Positions 1-7,696 of a stretch of DNA of 64,000 nucleotides are shown here, piece by piece. This DNA comes from Candidatus Peribacteria bacterium (GTDB taxonomy: Bacteria; Patescibacteriota; Gracilibacteria; Peribacterales; Peribacteraceae). The position numbers and the translations under genes are program-made. Below the pieces are notes generated by a model. The model was not told where the DNA came from and made no database searches. It saw only the letters and a list, made by a program, of their open reading frames with translations. The stretch is from the NCBI GenBank assembly GCA_023038255.1, contig CP082927.1, positions 382,146 to 446,145 on the forward strand, read 5' to 3'. The stretch's first letter is position 1, and every line of letters starts with the position of its first letter.

Positions 1-438
1 ATGACTCCGAACATCGCAAAATTCACATCCGACAGCGCGGTGGATCTGATGGTGAATGAAGATGTGTGGATCGCCTATGCATGGAGCGGCGACAGCCTCC
101 AGATGCACACCGAAAACGAGGATATTGAATACAGAATCCCGTCGTACGGTGCACTCAAATTCCTGGATAACATGCTCATTCCCGCTGATGCTCCGCACGC
201 AGACAGTGCCTATGAATGGATAAACTTCATTCTCCGCCCGGACCAGAGTGCGGCTATTACCGAAGAAATCCAGTATGGTAACCCGAACAAAGAAGCATTA
301 CCGCTGATTGATGAAGCGGTGCGCAACGACCCGACGGTGTTCCCGGCGCCGGAGGTCATGAGCAAGCTCCAGTTCATACAGGATGTCGGAGACAGTATTT
401 CGCTCTACGACGAGGCCTGGGAACATGTAAAGCAGTGA
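1..438 (+). CDS. potD: Spermidine/putrescine ABC transporter substrate-binding protein, C-terminal part
   Basis: The 5' end is cut by the window edge, so the ATG at position 1 is probably internal. The visible 145 residues match the C-terminal lobe of PotD-type polyamine-binding proteins: a stretch on the instability of the binding site (EDVWIAYAWSGDS), the ligand-lobe segment IPSYGALKFLDNMLIPADAP, then YEWINFILRPDQSAAITEEI, and a final helix ending EAWEHVKQ. PotD delivers polyamines to a PotABC importer at the outer face of the membrane. No permease is visible here; it would lie upstream of the window. A hairpin terminator follows directly. The PotA-like ATPase next door is on the opposite strand. 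Confidence 0.85.
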   Translation: MTPNIAKFTSDSAVDLMVNEDVWIAYAWSGDSLQMHTENEDIEYRIPSYGALKFLDNMLIPADAPHADSAYEWINFILRPDQSAAITEEIQYGNPNKEALPLIDEAVRNDPTVFPAPEVMSKLQFIQDVGDSISLYDEAWEHVKQ

Positions 439-449
439 TTATTGTATAT

Positions 450-492
450 AAAAAGAGATCAAGAGTCTTCTCAATAGAGAGGGCTCTTTTTC
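450..492 (+). terminator. Intrinsic terminator after the PotD-like gene
   Basis: An AAAAAGAG arm (450-457) pairs with CTCTTTTT (484-491), with further pairing inside (CTTCTC with GAGAGG). It sits 12 bases after the stop codon and ends in a T-run. The A/T symmetry means it could also serve the convergent ABC ATPase gene. Confidence 0.6.
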
Positions 493-557
493 GTAAGACG
501 GAAAATTCTACATTCTAAACGCGCGTCATTTTCGGATTGCGACAATAGAGTGTCATC

Positions 558-1583
558 CTATTCATTATTCTCAATAATCCACTGCTCTTTTACCGACAGA
601 ATCACATCACCGGATGCCGGTGCGTCACCTTTGCCAATCAGAAGAAGAGGTTTTTCTGCGTCATTCAGAGCCATTTCAATCTGTGTATACACGTCTCCAT
701 GACGCATAAACGTTCTGCGGGATGTGATCTGCTCAGCGTTGATGGTGAGTTCCAGGTCATCTGCCGCCGTTTTCTTCCACTGCGACTGACGGCCCCAGAA
801 CGCGAGCATCTTGCCCCGTTCCACACTGATCGCCTGTGTCATTGATGAGAGAAAATCTGCGGGGATCAGATTATCAACCCCGAGTGTCCAGGCTGCACGG
901 AGATTTCTCGGCTTCCAGGTGGGATCACTCACAGGTGCAATCTCAATCACACCCTTATCATCCACGAGAAGAATGCTGCGGCTGAAACGGCAGAGAAGGT
1001 CAAAGTCATGGCTCACAATCACTGTCACACCTTTTTTCCGGTCAGCGCGGGCAAGCAGGTGTTTGGTGGAGACACTTTCAAACAGGTGACCGATACCGGA
1101 AAACGGCTCATCCAGAAGGAGAATATCCGGATCCATCATCAGCGAGCGGACAATTTCCGCACGTTTGCGCTGGCCGCCGCTCATCATACGCGGATATTTC
1201 GTCAGATGACGGTCGACTTCAAATTCGGCAAGGAGATCGCCGAATGTCTGTTCCCACTGCACAAAGTCCGCAGCGGGCTTTGCAGAACATGCGAGTCCGA
1301 GCTCAATATTCTGGCGGATGGTGGATTCTTCCAGCAGGGAATCAAACTGGGACATGTAGAGGACGCGCTCAGACGGAAAGTGTTCACGGACCGCTTTCAG
1401 GTACGTCGTCTTCCCGGACCCAGACTTTCCGAATATACCCAGAATGTCCCCCTGTTGGAGTTGCACGGCGGGAACATCGATTCCAAACGTCTTATGACGG
1501 ATGGAGACCGCAGGAAAGTCGATCGGAGAACCGGTGCCGGCAGACGGATTACTGAACTTGCTCAATGAACCCAGCATGCACAT
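558..1583 (-). CDS. ABC transporter ATP-binding protein with TOBE-like C-terminal region
   Basis: Cytoplasmic ATPase subunit of an importer. All nucleotide-binding motifs are present: Walker A GKSGSGKTT near residue 53, Q-loop MSQFDSLLEE, signature MSGGQRKRAEIVRSL, Walker B DILLLDEP and H-loop VIVSHD. About 120 residues follow the ATPase core and resemble the TOBE-type regulatory extension of PotA/CysA-class ATPases (the TLGVDNLIPADF and MLAFWGRQ segments); this part is inference. No permease is adjacent. It may be the ATPase for the PotD-like protein, although the two genes are convergent. The ATG overlaps the end of the upstream LamG gene by 35 bases; a second in-frame ATG lies two codons later. 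Transcription is probably shared with that gene. Confidence 0.75.
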   Translation of the reverse strand: MCMLGSLSKFSNPSAGTGSPIDFPAVSIRHKTFGIDVPAVQLQQGDILGIFGKSGSGKTTYLKAVREHFPSERVLYMSQFDSLLEESTIRQNIELGLACSAKPAADFVQWEQTFGDLLAEFEVDRHLTKYPRMMSGGQRKRAEIVRSLMMDPDILLLDEPFSGIGHLFESVSTKHLLARADRKKGVTVIVSHDFDLLCRFSRSILLVDDKGVIEIAPVSDPTWKPRNLRAAWTLGVDNLIPADFLSSMTQAISVERGKMLAFWGRQSQWKKTAADDLELTINAEQITSRRTFMRHGDVYTQIEMALNDAEKPLLLIGKGDAPASGDVILSVKEQWIIENNE

Positions 1584-2754
1584 ATCCTTCCGTTCCGTCC
1601 AGAGTTCTGACCTTGGCCCAGCCGTTATTCAGGAAGCTGTAAACGTGGATGACATCACCTTTGATGAGTGTCAGGAGTTCCTTGGAGGTAGCGCGGGAAT
1701 CGAGACGGACGCGGAGCTGGAAGCTTGTGACGCGGTACATGGTGTCCATCGACGGCGTGGTCCAGACGGAGGACGTTGATGATGTGGCAGATGCAACAGG
1801 TTTCGGCATCACAGATTTCTTCGATGATGACGATGAAGACACTGCAACCGGAGTCGGGCGGACAGAGGATGCAGACGAAGAGGATGAGGATGCCGCTGAG
1901 GTTGGCAGAGGAATGCGCTTTCCAAGAGCGCGGCGAAGCGTCAGGCGCTCCAGACGTCCGATCAGATGAGAGACTTTGGACGATGATGAACTCTCAGACG
2001 ACTGAGAAGAAGCGCGTCTGCGGGACGATGTTGCTGCAGACGCATTCTCGTCACGCACAGCGAGTGCGGCAACATCCATGGGTGTCAGTACGCCATCATA
2101 GACAGCAATATCATCCAGGTTGCCGTTCCAGTATTCAGCGCCGAACGGGGCAGTGTTCAGACGGCCGATATCGGTGATGCCGTTTCCGAGATACACGCCC
2201 GATGCAGTACCGCTCGCCTGCATGACGCCATCAACGTAAATGCGGCGCTGACGGGTGTCTTTATCAAACGTGAACGCTGTGTGATGCCACTTTTTGTCCG
2301 GTGACAGAACAGCGTCCGGGGTATCGGTGTGGTCACCGGTGAAAGAGAACTGCAGTGCACCCATGGTAGTCAGACGCAGGACGATTCCTTTACCGAGACG
2401 GACGGCGTCTCCCTGTGAGAGCAGGGTCTGGTTTTCTGCAAGATCATTCGTTTTGACCCATGCGGTGAGGGAAAAAGACTTCTTGCTCAAATCAATTCTC
2501 GGGGCAGTGACATGCGATCTGCCTGTAAGTTCCAGCGAGGTGCGGTTTGTGCTCAGGGTCGGCGGGACATCTTTCGAACGCGTTGCTTCATGAATAAGCA
2601 TAGCATCATTTCCTTTGCCGAGCGCATCAATCACTGTGTTGCCACTGAGTTCATCGAAACCGAGATGCAGGATTTTGACAGGGAGTGTGGCTGCCTGTGT
2701 CTGAGCAGCGACAGAAAAAACGAGGACGAGAGACAGGGGGAACGTGATCTTCAT
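1549..2754 (-). CDS. Secreted LamG (concanavalin A-like) protein with poly-Ser linker and SH3b domain
   Basis: 401 residues. A Sec signal peptide (residues 1-22, ending TQAA) is followed by a LamG/laminin-G-3 jelly-roll domain at about 27-235, with typical strands LHLGFDELSGN, SFSLTAWVKT, KWHHTAFTFD and RRIYVDGVMQASG. Residues 240-340 are a serine-rich, low-complexity linker. The C-terminal ~65 residues form a bacterial SH3 domain (LRVRLDSRATS ... GWAKVRTLDGTEGYVHAGFI). LamG domains usually bind glycans and SH3b domains often bind cell-wall peptides, so a surface role in attachment is likely. The leader before the ATG is pyrimidine-rich (CTTCCCGCTTTCCC) with no Shine-Dalgarno site. Confidence 0.75.
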   Translation of the reverse strand: MKITFPLSLVLVFSVAAQTQAATLPVKILHLGFDELSGNTVIDALGKGNDAMLIHEATRSKDVPPTLSTNRTSLELTGRSHVTAPRIDLSKKSFSLTAWVKTNDLAENQTLLSQGDAVRLGKGIVLRLTTMGALQFSFTGDHTDTPDAVLSPDKKWHHTAFTFDKDTRQRRIYVDGVMQASGTASGVYLGNGITDIGRLNTAPFGAEYWNGNLDDIAVYDGVLTPMDVAALAVRDENASAATSSRRRASSQSSESSSSSKVSHLIGRLERLTLRRALGKRIPLPTSAASSSSSSASSVRPTPVAVSSSSSSKKSVMPKPVASATSSTSSVWTTPSMDTMYRVTSFQLRVRLDSRATSKELLTLIKGDVIHVYSFLNNGWAKVRTLDGTEGYVHAGFIEQVQ

Positions 2755-2781
2755 GGGAAAGCGGGAAGCGGTTGAAGAGGA

Positions 2782-2798
2782 GGTTCACAGTGTAAACC
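2782..2798. promoter_or_regulatory. Imperfect 17-bp palindrome between divergent genes
   Basis: GGTTCACAGTGTAAACC reads almost identically on both strands (one mismatched pair plus the centre). It lies in the 114-bp gap between the divergent LamG gene and the lipoprotein gene, 28 bases upstream of the LamG start. A transcription-factor operator is plausible, but no regulator is encoded nearby. Confidence 0.3.
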
Positions 2799-2868
2799 TG
2801 TGTGTACGCAATCGCTATTGCGCATTCTTCGATTGCAAAGGGAGAGTATAGATGGAACAATACGAAGC

Positions 2869-3339
2869 ATGTTCCGTTCAGCATACAGTTTGAGCGTCAT
2901 CAGCCTCGCCGTGCTTGTCACAGCATGCGGACAATCTACCGATACCGAGTGGAAGAAAAACCAGGATATAGGAATGGGAGTCTCTCTTTCCTACCCCTCG
3001 AGTTTTGTTGCAGAGTCGGTATCCGACACAGAAGTTGCAAACGGAACCGGGACACTGCGTCTGCAGAAAGTCCGCCTGCGCCGCGGAGAAGGATCTCTGG
3101 GTACCATTATGATGATGCGCTCCGACAGCCGCCTGCTCCTCGCATCACTGCAGACTGATCATCCGCTGGAACCAGTGAATGTAGCAGGTAAAGATCTGCA
3201 GAAATTCAAGATGGACGGAGATGGGAATCCTGTCGGATTTCTCATTCAGGAAGACCCTGTCGTTGCTGTTGCATTCTCCAACGTGGAAGACGAAGACCTC
3301 ATAGAAGGTGTTGTCGGATCTATAACGGTCTCAGAGTAA
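2869..3339 (+). CDS. Small lipoprotein of unknown function
   Basis: 156 residues from ATG 2869, chosen because it begins a lipoprotein signal: MFRSAYSLSV, a hydrophobic core, then the lipobox VTAC (Cys at residue 20). An upstream GTG would add 23 residues in front of the signal peptide and is unlikely. The mature part is mixed alpha/beta, with segments VSLSYPSSFVAES and SVLLASLQTDHP-like strands recalling the PsbP/DUF-type fold of small lipoproteins that start with 'sYPssf'. The family is not identified with certainty. It is anchored to the outer face of the membrane and is probably a single-gene unit. Confidence 0.65.
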   Translation: MFRSAYSLSVISLAVLVTACGQSTDTEWKKNQDIGMGVSLSYPSSFVAESVSDTEVANGTGTLRLQKVRLRRGEGSLGTIMMMRSDSRLLLASLQTDHPLEPVNVAGKDLQKFKMDGDGNPVGFLIQEDPVVAVAFSNVEDEDLIEGVVGSITVSE

Positions 3340-3433
3340 GTGCCCCGCCAGAGCGCAGAATGATCAGTATCTTTGTGTAGGAAACAGAAAGGCTTTTCTG
3401 CTACACTGGGCGCTCCGCTTTTCTCCCCTCCCT

Positions 3434-4666
3434 ATGAAACGAACACCGCTTTTTGCCGTTCTCCTTACCATTTTCATCGATCTGGTCGGAATCGGCATCC
3501 TCTTCCCGGTTGTGCCGCAACTGCTTGCGAACCCGGATTCGCCGCAGTATTTGCTCTCGTCTGCCATGACGCTGGAACAGGGTTATCTGCTGCTCGGTAT
3601 TCTCACCGCGTCGTATCCCATCGCACAGTTTTTGGCAGCGCCTATTCTCGGACAGCTCTCCGATAAATTCGGACGCAGACCGGTGCTGATGATTTCTCTG
3701 ACAGGGACGTGTATCGGATACATCCTGTTTGCCATCGCTATTTATACGCGCAACCTTCCTCTGCTATTTGCATCACGTGTTTTGGATGGCATTACCGGAG
3801 GAAATATTTCTGTCGCACAGGCTGCCATTGCGGATATCAGCACCCCGGAAAGCCGTTCCAAAAATTTTGGTCTGATGGGTGCGGCCTTTGGTCTCGGATT
3901 CATTATCGGTCCGTACATCGGTGGGCAGCTTGCAGATACATCAAACGGTATCTGGTTCAACGCAGCGACGCCGTTCTGGTTTGCAGCCTTCCTCTCGCTC
4001 ATCAATATTCTCTTCATTGCCTTCTTCCTCCCGGAAACGAACGATCAGCGCAAGCCCGGAAAGTTGCGCTGGGGAAAGTCATTTCAGGACATCATCAATG
4101 CCGTGCGCATGAAGGATCTGCGCTGGCTGTTTATTGTCGCCTTTTTCTACACGTCCGGTTTCGCCTTCTTCACATCCCTGTTCGGCGTGTTCCTCATCGA
4201 CCGCTTCGGATTCGATGAAGCGGCAATCGGCAACGTGTTTGCCTATATCGGAATCTGGATTGTCATCACACAGGGATTCCTCACGCCGCTTGTCGCCAAG
4301 AGATGGAAGGAGCATGCAGTCGTACGTGTCGGAATGATCGGAACAGGCGTTGCGGTACTTCTCTTCCTGGCGCCCGGTCCGTGGATGGTGATGCTTGCTG
4401 TTGTCCCTGTCTTTGCAATATTCAACGGTATCACCCAGGCGAACTTCATGGGTCTCATCAGCCGCAGTGCGCCGGATACCATTCAGGGCGAAGTGCTCGG
4501 GATCAATGCCTCTGTGCAGGCGCTCGCGCAGGCGTTGCCGCCGGTGGCATCCGGCTACATCGCATCGCAGTTTGCGCCGTCCGCCACACTGATGATTGCA
4601 TCCGCGATTGTGGTCGCATCCGGCATCATGTTTATCCTCACGGTCGGACAGAGAAAAGTTGGCTAA
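3434..4666 (+). CDS. MFS transporter, TetA-like drug:H+ antiporter family
   Basis: 410 residues with about twelve hydrophobic segments. The family motif A between helices 2 and 3 is clear (GQLSDKFGRRPVL), and helix 1 carries FIDLVGIGILFPVVPQL, typical of the tetracycline-exporter group. The segment PESRSKNFGLMGAAFGLGFIIGP matches the helix 4-5 region of the same group. It probably exports a small hydrophobic compound in exchange for protons; the substrate cannot be inferred. The leader between a TACACT -10 and the ATG is 28 bases of mainly C and T, without a Shine-Dalgarno site. Confidence 0.88.
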   Translation: MKRTPLFAVLLTIFIDLVGIGILFPVVPQLLANPDSPQYLLSSAMTLEQGYLLLGILTASYPIAQFLAAPILGQLSDKFGRRPVLMISLTGTCIGYILFAIAIYTRNLPLLFASRVLDGITGGNISVAQAAIADISTPESRSKNFGLMGAAFGLGFIIGPYIGGQLADTSNGIWFNAATPFWFAAFLSLINILFIAFFLPETNDQRKPGKLRWGKSFQDIINAVRMKDLRWLFIVAFFYTSGFAFFTSLFGVFLIDRFGFDEAAIGNVFAYIGIWIVITQGFLTPLVAKRWKEHAVVRVGMIGTGVAVLLFLAPGPWMVMLAVVPVFAIFNGITQANFMGLISRSAPDTIQGEVLGINASVQALAQALPPVASGYIASQFAPSATLMIASAIVVASGIMFILTVGQRKVG

Positions 4667-4784
4667 ACTGTATACAAATAGTGTTCAATTTTTTCAGCAG
4701 ACAGATGGCCTGATCTACTCCAGTATACCTGGAATGAGATCGGGCTCTGTCAGCAACCAGACGGCATAGAGAATGTCAGACGGC

Positions 4785-7118
4785 TTATCGGTTTTCCCAT
4801 TCCTCCGGGAAGTCGTCCGTGTCGTCCTCGACGCCTTGATCGTATTCGTCATAATAAGAATCGGAAGAGATACCGCTCAAATCATGGGAGCGGATATCCG
4901 CTGCTGCATGACCGGTGTAATAGAGTTTGCTCATGTCATGGGTTTCGCCTTTGATCTCCTGGTGAACCAGAATCTCGGCATGGCTGAGGTCGTGCAGGAT
5001 CACGCTGGCGCGCTGTGATTCCAGCTTCAATCCATCAACGTGCGACAGATCATTGGATTCCAAAGTCAGGAGGCCTGTTTTTCCTTCGATCGATACATGC
5101 GACAGGTCTGCGGTTGTAAGGGTGAAAGTGGATCCCGTGAATCCTGTCACCGTTGCACGCGTCAGACCGCCGGCCGTGAGAGCTGTCAGGCGCGGGACGG
5201 TGATATCAAACTCCACACGCTGCGGATCGCAGAACAGGCAGAAAGCCCTGCTATCTACATGCTCGATCACCAGAGTCTCTTTCTGCTTGAGAAGGTGGAT
5301 AGTCTGCAGATCGTCGTGCGGGCCCCGTGCGGTAATGCTGAAGCCGGTTCCCTGTCTGATGTGCAGGACGTCGCTGTTTTTTGCGTGGATCGCGGTGAAA
5401 TCCGTTGCACCGAATGTCTGCGTGGCCACAGGTCCATTGTCGACATGCCGCCAATCCGGGAAGAGAATGCCGCCTGCAAAGACGGCACTGGCAATTACCA
5501 CAAGCCAAATCACAAAGAGAGAAATAGCCCCTGCGATCGTGAAACGTCTCTTGAGTTCAATCAGCGATGTGCCGATCTGAAAGAGGAAGATAATCGGGAC
5601 AAACACAATCACACACGCAACGGCGAGGTAGAGATACGCGAGCGGCGAATGATCCAGAATCGGACCGATATTCAGGTACGGAACGTAGCCCGTCTGAATA
5701 ATGCGGATGACGGTCATAATCAGGAACATCAGTGCAATTGCCGTCACTGTGGTGATGATGCCACCGATCACACGAAGGATTGTCTGGATGATTACTTTGA
5801 TACTCTTCCAGATCATGCGGAAGAACCGGGAGATAGGGGAGTGATATGTATACATATTTTGATCAACTTTTATGTCTTCTTTCTGCCATTGAGGAGCCTC
5901 CTCTGCTTTCCCGTCTTTATTAGTGACACTGCTTGTGCCCGACGCTTTTGCCGTGACTACCGGCGACCCGTAGATGCATACACTGCTTCCGCCCGTGGCC
6001 TGACCATCAACAGTGTCCGTCGCCTGCAGATCTGCCGAGCTTGCACCGGAAATATCGGTGTGGGCGTTGGCTGTTTTGAACGCGCGCGCATTCAGGCTGG
6101 ACGCACCGCTGACCGTCGCATGAATGGTGTCTGCCGATCCCGTGATCGTCGCTGACGATGCGCCGCCTACCTGTATGCGGAGAACTGTTGCCTGCAGACT
6201 TGCGCGGAGTGCCGATGCGCCGACTGCCTTCAGGCTGATTTCTTTTCCTTTGAATCCATCAATGTCGACACTGCAGCCGCCATTCACATCGACTGCCTGC
6301 AGATCCGGCAATGTGATATCAAACGACAGGCGCTGGAATCCATGGAATATCCATGATGTCCATGATCCCTGAAACGGATCAATCCGCAGCTGGCCGTTCA
6401 CGACATGAACATCCGTCGCCTTCAGGCCCTGCGCTGAACCGCGTGCCGAGACAGTCCATTCTTTTCCTTCACGGATGAAGAGCCGGAGTCCGCCGCGTGC
6501 GTAGACGGACGTGAACTTTTCTGTGGCGTAGGTTTGGGTGGAGCGGCGTATTTTTTTTTCGAGACCCGTGAGAGTCATTGGTTCGCCCTGCATTTCCATC
6601 CGCTCTGTATGCGTTTTTGCAAGCGGCATTGCGATCCACAGGACTATGTAGGCTATCACGCCAAGTCCGTTAAAGAATCCGCATATCACAAAAATCACGC
6701 GGACAATCACCGGATCAATGCCGAAGTACGCTGCTATGCCGGATGCAACACCCGCAATCACTTTATCGTCCGGATTTCTGTAAAAACGGCGGGGCGGATT
6801 TTTTTGTGCGGAGTCAGTCGTCTTTTTCTTCGGCGTCTCGTCGGCATCCGCTTCAAATGCTTCAAAGTCTTCCACTGTTCCCATTTTTGCAATCAGCGCG
6901 TCCACATCTTTCAGGGTGACTGTCTGTTTGCTCTTCTTCAGCTTCTCGGAAAATGTCTCCGCAATACGGCTTTCGATATCACTGACAATCTCATCACGGT
7001 CTGCGAGTGTCGCAAAGTGTGATCGGATGGATTCCAGGTATTCATCAAGACGGATGTAGGCGTCGTCATCGACGTGGAACAACATGCCGCTTATCTGGAT
7101 AGAGACTGTCTTTTTCAT
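4785..7118 (-). CDS. PspC-domain membrane protein with two DUF2807 adhesin-head domains
   Basis: 777 residues. The N-terminus (1-90) is the helical region found before PspC in PadR-linked proteins (MKKTVSIQISGMLFHVDDDAY). A PspC domain follows at about 110-175 (KVIAGVASGIAAYFGIDPVIVRVIFVICGFFNGLGV, split here only for naming). A DUF2807 'GIN' beta-helix region covers about 200-400 (repeated short strands such as LRASLQATVLRIQVGGASS). Three hydrophobic segments lie between about 430 and 560, and a second DUF2807-like region follows (VTAGGLTRATV, SNDLSHVDGL, HDLSHAEILV). It is probably an envelope-stress sensor. Its start overlaps the stop of the PadR gene by four bases (ATGA), so the two are co-translated. 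Confidence 0.82.
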   Translation of the reverse strand: MKKTVSIQISGMLFHVDDDAYIRLDEYLESIRSHFATLADRDEIVSDIESRIAETFSEKLKKSKQTVTLKDVDALIAKMGTVEDFEAFEADADETPKKKTTDSAQKNPPRRFYRNPDDKVIAGVASGIAAYFGIDPVIVRVIFVICGFFNGLGVIAYIVLWIAMPLAKTHTERMEMQGEPMTLTGLEKKIRRSTQTYATEKFTSVYARGGLRLFIREGKEWTVSARGSAQGLKATDVHVVNGQLRIDPFQGSWTSWIFHGFQRLSFDITLPDLQAVDVNGGCSVDIDGFKGKEISLKAVGASALRASLQATVLRIQVGGASSATITGSADTIHATVSGASSLNARAFKTANAHTDISGASSADLQATDTVDGQATGGSSVCIYGSPVVTAKASGTSSVTNKDGKAEEAPQWQKEDIKVDQNMYTYHSPISRFFRMIWKSIKVIIQTILRVIGGIITTVTAIALMFLIMTVIRIIQTGYVPYLNIGPILDHSPLAYLYLAVACVIVFVPIIFLFQIGTSLIELKRRFTIAGAISLFVIWLVVIASAVFAGGILFPDWRHVDNGPVATQTFGATDFTAIHAKNSDVLHIRQGTGFSITARGPHDDLQTIHLLKQKETLVIEHVDSRAFCLFCDPQRVEFDITVPRLTALTAGGLTRATVTGFTGSTFTLTTADLSHVSIEGKTGLLTLESNDLSHVDGLKLESQRASVILHDLSHAEILVHQEIKGETHDMSKLYYTGHAAADIRSHDLSGISSDSYYDEYDQGVEDDTDDFPEEWENR

Positions 7119-7456
7119 TGGTGAAGGAGGGAAGAGAGAGAAGAAGAGAGGGAATTCCAGTGGGCGATCAGATTTTTGAGTCCTGCTTTACCGTCTTTGG
7201 TCAGTGTGTAGAGTTTGCGCGGCGGTCCGCTTTTCGATTCTTCCCATTCATACTCGAGCATGCCGTCACGTTTCAGACGGCTGAGCAGGGGATAAATGGT
7301 GCCTTCGACGACAATCATGTCGATCTCGCCGAGTTTTTTGAGGATATCCGGGGCGTAGATACCGGGGGATTGGTTGATGATGAGGAGAATGCAGAACTCC
7401 AGCGTGCCTTTGCGCATCTGGGCTTTCGTATTCTCGGTGTCGAATGCGGGAGTCAT
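7115..7456 (-). CDS. PadR-family transcriptional regulator
   Basis: 113 residues from ATG 7456; a TTG ten codons upstream would place the start inside the palindromic operator and is rejected. The winged-helix core is clear: RKGTLEFCILLIINQ, YAPDILKKLGE, VEGTIYPLLSRLKRDGMLEYEWEES and GPPRKLYTLTKDGKAGL, all diagnostic of PadR. These dimeric repressors respond to small molecules and often control an adjacent membrane protein. Here the partner is the PspC/DUF2807 protein, overlapped by ATGA. Autoregulation through the 27-bp palindrome just upstream is likely. Confidence 0.9.
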   Translation of the reverse strand: MTPAFDTENTKAQMRKGTLEFCILLIINQSPGIYAPDILKKLGEIDMIVVEGTIYPLLSRLKRDGMLEYEWEESKSGPPRKLYTLTKDGKAGLKNLIAHWNSLSSSLSSLLHQ

Positions 7457-7472
7457 GTGTTGAGAGTAATCT

Positions 7473-7499
7473 ATAGTACCTTGCAATGCAAGCTACTAT
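7473..7499. promoter_or_regulatory. 27-bp palindrome, probable PadR operator
   Basis: The sequence ATAGTAcCTTGCA-a-TGCAAGcTACTAT is self-complementary apart from the centre and one pair (lower case). It begins 17 bases upstream of the padR ATG and overlaps the best promoter candidate on the minus strand (TTGCAT, then TACTAT/TATAGA). Size, symmetry and position fit a dimeric winged-helix repressor, so autoregulation of the padR-pspC pair is inferred. Confidence 0.65.
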
Positions 7500-7696
7500 G
7501 TCAGAAAATTGTACATAATATCAACCATACGATGATTCTCTGATGTTTTTACTGCTTGTACCGCGTAGCGTCTGTCTTTGATGAAAAGGATGTTGTTGAT
7601 GAGTGCTTGGCATCACATCATATTTTTGATCGCGAAGTGGTATCATCACTTTTCCAATCGTCCTAGAATCAGGGGGATTCTTCCCACCTTCTTCCT

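Noticed and set aside
4699..4752. Long imperfect hairpin between the MFS gene and the PspC gene
   Set aside because: Pairing is broken by several mismatches and there is no T-run; it may help end transcription, but is not convincing enough to list as a terminator.
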